9,371 nt of DNA from Alkalimonas cellulosilytica (GTDB lineage: Bacteria; Pseudomonadota; Gammaproteobacteria; Enterobacterales; Alteromonadaceae). The stretch spans positions 1 through 9,371 of the forward strand of contig NZ_JAUHLI010000036.1 in NCBI RefSeq assembly GCF_036325985.1, in the 5' to 3' direction. The stretch's first letter is position 1; every line of letters begins with the position of its first letter. A program made the translations under genes and the position numbers. Positions 7,345 to 9,371 of the stretch are shown piece after piece. Under the pieces are notes generated by a model, which was not told the origin of the DNA, ran no database searches, and was given only the letters and a program-made list of their open reading frames with translations.

Positions 7345-7518
7345 TTTTACCTTTATTGGTTACTCAAAACCTCTTTTAAGAATTACGGTAAAGCTTATAA
7401 AGAAGGGTATCCCTACTACTCCTGGGGAACCACTGGCCTTGGAACCAACTGCTGTGAAAAACCGAAAGGCGCCGACATTATTTCCTATTTAGTGCCCGTC
7501 CAGAAAGGCGGGCACTAG
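7345..7518 (+). pseudogene. Possible C-terminal remnant of a protein-coding gene
   Basis: The frame is open for 57 codons between stop codons and has no ATG, GTG or TTG near its start. Its product looks protein-like, unlike the neighbouring frames: a Tyr/Gly/Trp-rich stretch (YKEGYPYYSWGTTGLG), then NCCEKPKGADIISYL and the end PVQKGGH, closing at TAG 7516-7518 inside a hairpin. If it was ever coding, the 5' part has been lost or frameshifted. I do not recognise a family. It may simply be a chance open frame. Confidence 0.2.
7491..7516. repeat. Inverted repeat, 8-bp GC-rich hairpin
   Basis: AGTGCCCG (7491-7498) and CGGGCACT (7509-7516) are perfectly complementary around a 10-base spacer, in which CC and GG can add two more pairs. 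It is notably GC-rich within AT-rich surroundings. There is no T-tract on the plus-strand side, and on the minus strand the following AAATAGGAAA is not a terminator tail. It could be a protein-binding site or an element end. Confidence 0.4.
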
Positions 7519-7766
7519 CGCAGCGCAAGGATGCAAAAAGATGGGCTCAAATTAATAAATTGAACTTTAACTGATAACAGCGTACACAAACAGCATGCTA
7601 TCGCTCAGAGACTGCATGGCACGAACCAATAAGTTCAAACATTCACAGGTGATTGATTTTAATAGGATTTATTAAAACAAAAAAGGGGTTTTCCGAAAAT
7701 AGATAGTGATTCATTACAGCAGAACCTATACGATAAGCAATTAAAAACAAAGACTTAACCAATTTC

Positions 7767-7958
7767 ATGCTGTTTATGAGCACTGCAAAAAATCAATCAA
7801 ACCAGATCCATTATGATCAGAAGATCAATAGATTCGTTCAAGATCAGGGGGCCCAAAAAAGAGATGGGATACTCTCAAGTCCATGTAATGATGCGGAAAG
7901 AATTTTTTCTGGTGAAAAAAAGTGGCACGAAAATGATAGAGATGTGGCCCAGAATTGA
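7767..7958 (+). CDS. Doubtful small reading frame, 63 residues
   Basis: The predicted product is hydrophilic and charged (Q, D, K and N rich), without signal peptide, membrane segment or recognised motif. ATG codons at 7767 and 7776 are possible starts; neither has a clear ribosome-binding site. The stop lies about ten bases before the point where transposase similarity begins on the other strand, so it could be an element interrupted or bordered by that insertion. Antisense frames overlap it. I cannot assign a function and it may not be a gene. Confidence 0.2.
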   Translation: MLFMSTAKNQSNQIHYDQKINRFVQDQGAQKRDGILSSPCNDAERIFSGEKKWHENDRDVAQN

Positions 7959-7961
7959 TAA

Positions 7962-8676
7962 AAGGCAAGCTCAATGCATCCCAAGTGATTCGGATTGCAG
8001 CGGGCTTTTTTGTACAGCTCCTGCACACTGATAAATTCATCGTGCTCCGGCAATTTCACATGCTGATTGCCACGAACCCGGCCGATGAAGTGCCAACCGC
8101 TCTTGCGCACTGCTTTGAACCACGGGACTTTAAAGCCTGCATCGGTGACAATCACTGGCTTGCAGTCACTAGGAAGCATGAGTTTCAGGCGCTTCAGAAA
8201 CTGGCTGTGCACCCGCGGGCTGTTGTAATCATCGGTGGGAGCGACTATTAGCAGCAAGGTCAGTGAGCGGCCTTCCAAGGCGAGGCTGGCTCTTAAAATG
8301 TGGTTCTGCTTCCTGGTATCGGCATTGCTCCAGTCCACCAGGATGATGGGGTGCTTGCTGTTTGCCAGAATGGCTCTGGTCATCAATGCATAGATGCAAG
8401 GCATTTCAGCCAGGAGTTTGTTGTTGCTTAGCAGCCGGTCTGCCCGTTTGATGCTGTGTTTTTCGCAGGTATCGCTGTCAATGCCCCGCCAATGGCGGTA
8501 ACCGTACAGCGCTGATGCTGCAGCAAGCTTTGCGTTGCTGCAAGTAGTGATGAAAATCTGGTCTTATGCATCCGTTCAGGGGTGACAAAAGAGAGAAAAT
8601 GAGCGAGCATAGTTTTTGCATTCATGGCTGTTAGTGGTATGTTTTTTTGGCGAAAGATCAGATCGTGAACGGCCAT
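7962..8676 (-). pseudogene. IS4-family (IS10-like) transposase, frameshifted and 3'-truncated
   Basis: This is a dead cut-and-paste transposase. The first part starts at ATG 8676, with AAGGGA about seven bases upstream, and runs to about 8491. A one-base loss at 8484-8491 shifts the frame. Continuing in the correct frame gives IDSDTCEKHSIKRADRLL, then ILVDWS (first catalytic Asp), LRASLALEGRSLTL, and IVTDAGFKVPWFKAV (second catalytic Asp) followed by GRVRG. This closely follows the IS10 transposase as I remember it. Similarity fades near 7962-7970, and the distal Y-R-E region with the third catalytic residue and FRDLK is missing. The minus-strand frame stays open to 7844 with unrelated sequence. 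About 237 codons remain of the roughly 400 in IS10. It cannot act, although an intact copy elsewhere could act on surviving ends. Confidence 0.85.
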
Positions 8677-8710
8677 GAATGTTCCCTTCTCGCCTAACTT
8701 TTTGTTTTAA

Positions 8711-8737
8711 CTAGCCCATTTGTGGGGATACCTCAGG
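8711..8737. mobile_element. Candidate terminal end of the IS4-family element
   Basis: The stretch beginning CTAGCCCATTTGTGGGG and continuing ATACCTCAGG lies 35-61 bases upstream of the transposase start, where the end of an IS4-family element is expected. I find no matching inverted copy to the left, which agrees with loss of the other end when the transposase gene was truncated. The exact outer base and target duplication cannot be fixed. Confidence 0.35.
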
Positions 8738-8844
8738 TAGGCCATTGTTTTTGAATGTTTTATTTTGTTTCTAAAAACAGTAATTATGAAAGGCAGCAAT
8801 CCATGTTGTTTTTGAGAGTAAAACTTGAAAAATTCTATTTATGA

Positions 8845-8922
8845 AAGTATCAGATATAAATCCCATTTTTTTCGGTCCTTGCCTTTTTGAGAGCGGTTTT
8901 CGCAATCTCATACCTGATACTT
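8845..8922. repeat. Long-spaced inverted repeat next to a promoter
   Basis: AAGTATCAG (8845-8853) and CTGATACTT (8914-8922) are perfectly complementary. After one mismatch, two further pairs extend each arm to 12 positions with 11 matches. The spacer is about 54 bases. The right arm overlaps the -35 box of the promoter at 8921-8949, so the arms could be paired operator half-sites or the borders of a small insertion. Confidence 0.45.
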
Positions 8923-8949
8923 GTTGCCAGAACCTTAGTCAACTATACT
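8921..8949 (+). promoter_or_regulatory. Sigma-70-like promoter for the 32-residue membrane peptide
   Basis: TTGTTG (8921-8926) and TATACT (8944-8949) are separated by exactly 17 bases. The -10 box differs from consensus at one position. Transcription would begin near 8956, giving a leader of only about 20 nucleotides before the ATG at 8978. Confidence 0.55.
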
Positions 8950-8977
8950 GAAGGATACGGTAAAAATGTAAGACAAT

Positions 8978-9076
8978 ATGAGTGGTATCACCTTCTTTTT
9001 TCTGGTTCTAGCTATTTGCACTGCATTCGTAGGATATAGTGCTTATGCGTCATATAATAAAAAACCAAAGGATTAA
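8978..9076 (+). CDS. Small single-span membrane peptide, 32 residues, unknown function
   Basis: The ATG at 8978 opens a 33-codon frame ending in TAA (9074-9076). After MSG, residues 4-24 form one continuous hydrophobic helix (ITFFFLVLAICT..., then AFVGYSAYA). A short basic tail SYNKKPKD follows, which predicts a cytoplasmic C-terminus and a periplasmic N-terminus. This resembles the general form of bacterial small membrane proteins and of type I toxin peptides, but I recognise no family. Support is the promoter at 8921-8949 and the clean hydrophobic-plus-basic layout. Against it, the ribosome site is weak (TAAGA a few bases upstream), and a start-stop ATGTAA lies at 8966-8971. No antisense RNA gene can be identified by eye. 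It is too short to be found by usual gene calling. Confidence 0.45.
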   Translation: MSGITFFFLVLAICTAFVGYSAYASYNKKPKD

Positions 9077-9241
9077 GCTATATCTATCTGTCATTCTTTA
9101 CAAAGATGCCACAACGCCCTGCCAACTGACGCCTCCCTCCCTAACATATACTTTTAGCGGTTTTAAAGTGCTGATGCAAAATATATTACCCAGAAAGTGC
9201 AGGTAAAAGCCCTGAGTTCCTGATTTCAACTTGATGCATTT
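9077..9241. other. Intergenic region between convergent small genes
   Basis: This 165-base stretch has no clear gene. On the minus strand a 17-codon frame (ATG 9239-9237 to TAA 9188-9186) follows AGAAGGAAA and lies just after the membrane-protein stop; it is too short to call. I see no strong terminator. Confidence 0.3.
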
Positions 9242-9371
9242 TTATTTTCCTTCTTGGTTTTTGAATTGCATTAATTCACGACATTTCCGCTGTTCCTCCT
9301 TGTAAAGCAGCGCAAAATAGGTTGCAAGTATCGTCATTCCGATTGACGTAAAGGCAAAAAATACAATAACC
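9242..9371 (-). CDS. Small membrane protein, C-terminal 42 residues (partial)
   Basis: The minus-strand frame is open from the right edge to TAA at 9244-9242. The visible part starts in a hydrophobic segment (VIVFFAFTSIGMTILATYFALLY, residues 1-23 of the visible piece). It continues as a charged, probably helical tail rich in K, E, Q and R (KEEQRKCREL and so on), ending EGK. This is the layout of a membrane anchor with a cytoplasmic tail. The start and any further domains lie outside the window. The family is not recognised. It faces the 32-residue peptide gene tail-to-tail across about 165 bases. Confidence 0.5.
   Translation of the reverse strand, partial: VIVFFAFTSIGMTILATYFALLYKEEQRKCRELMQFKNQEGK

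Larger units (their letters stand above)
7067..7766. other. AT-rich, gene-poor left part of the inferred island
   Basis: I find no convincing intact gene in these 700 bases. Several small perfect inverted repeats occur: ATCATA/TATGAT (7106-7121), GGTCAC/GTGACC (7183-7188 with 7206-7211, followed by TTTT), GTGTCG/CGACAC (7270-7275 with 7284-7289) and AGTGCCCG/CGGGCACT (7491-7516). The first lies 40 bases inside the tRNA junction. No integrase gene is visible. Plus-strand reading frames here are T/F/K-rich as expected from composition alone, apart from the fragment described at 7345-7518. Confidence 0.4.

Noticed and set aside
7181..7492. 103-codon plus-strand frame in the AT-rich region
   Set aside because: Its product is F/K/T-rich noise at the start, it has no ribosome site, and a neighbouring frame looks more protein-like in the second half.
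7844..7961. C-terminal part of the transposase-strand open frame
   Set aside because: After the IELA region the translation no longer resembles an IS4/IS10 transposase, so this stretch is open by chance and not counted as transposase.

Overview
The window looks like chromosomal DNA of a gammaproteobacterium. The basis is a TsaC/Sua5-type enzyme, a secreted polyhydroxybutyrate (PHB) depolymerase, a YjjJ-type HipA protein and the 3' half of a proteobacterial tRNA-Arg(CCG). Heterotrophic aquatic genera such as Rheinheimera or its relatives would fit, but that is a guess from gene style. Positions 1-6,700 are of ordinary, fairly GC-balanced composition. Beyond about 7,070 the DNA becomes clearly AT-rich and poor in genes.

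Positions 1-1557 (minus strand) hold a two-gene restriction-modification cassette: a beta-class adenine/cytosine-N4 methyltransferase followed, with no gap, by the first 237 residues of a restriction enzyme. The restriction enzyme's N-terminus matches, from memory, the recognition domain of the AlwI/N.BstNBI family. Its catalytic part lies off the left edge. After a gene-free stretch of about 460 bases comes a long-form threonylcarbamoyl-AMP synthase (plus strand, tRNA t6A synthesis). It converges within 16 bases on a large secreted multidomain PHB-depolymerase-family esterase (minus strand, GTG start). After another gene-free stretch of about 420 bases comes a HipA-family kinase of the YjjJ/HipH type (minus strand), with its own N-terminal winged-helix domain and a tandem 12-bp repeat in front of it.

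Positions 6821-7066 are RNA-related: an intrinsic terminator, a compact multi-hairpin element closed by an outer stem, a second terminator, and the 3' half (anticodon loop to CCA) of tRNA-Arg(CCG) on the minus strand. The 5' half is missing. This is the usual scar left at the distal end of an element integrated into a tRNA gene, so I infer that everything to the right of about 7,066 is island DNA, with the intact tRNA expected beyond the right edge.

The inferred island part (7067-9371) holds several small hairpins, one possible gene remnant, one doubtful 63-codon reading frame and a frameshifted, 3'-truncated IS4/IS10-type transposase. It also holds a 32-residue single-span membrane peptide behind a good sigma-70-like promoter and a long-armed inverted repeat, and the C-terminal 42 residues of another membrane protein on the minus strand. 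No integrase is visible in this part.
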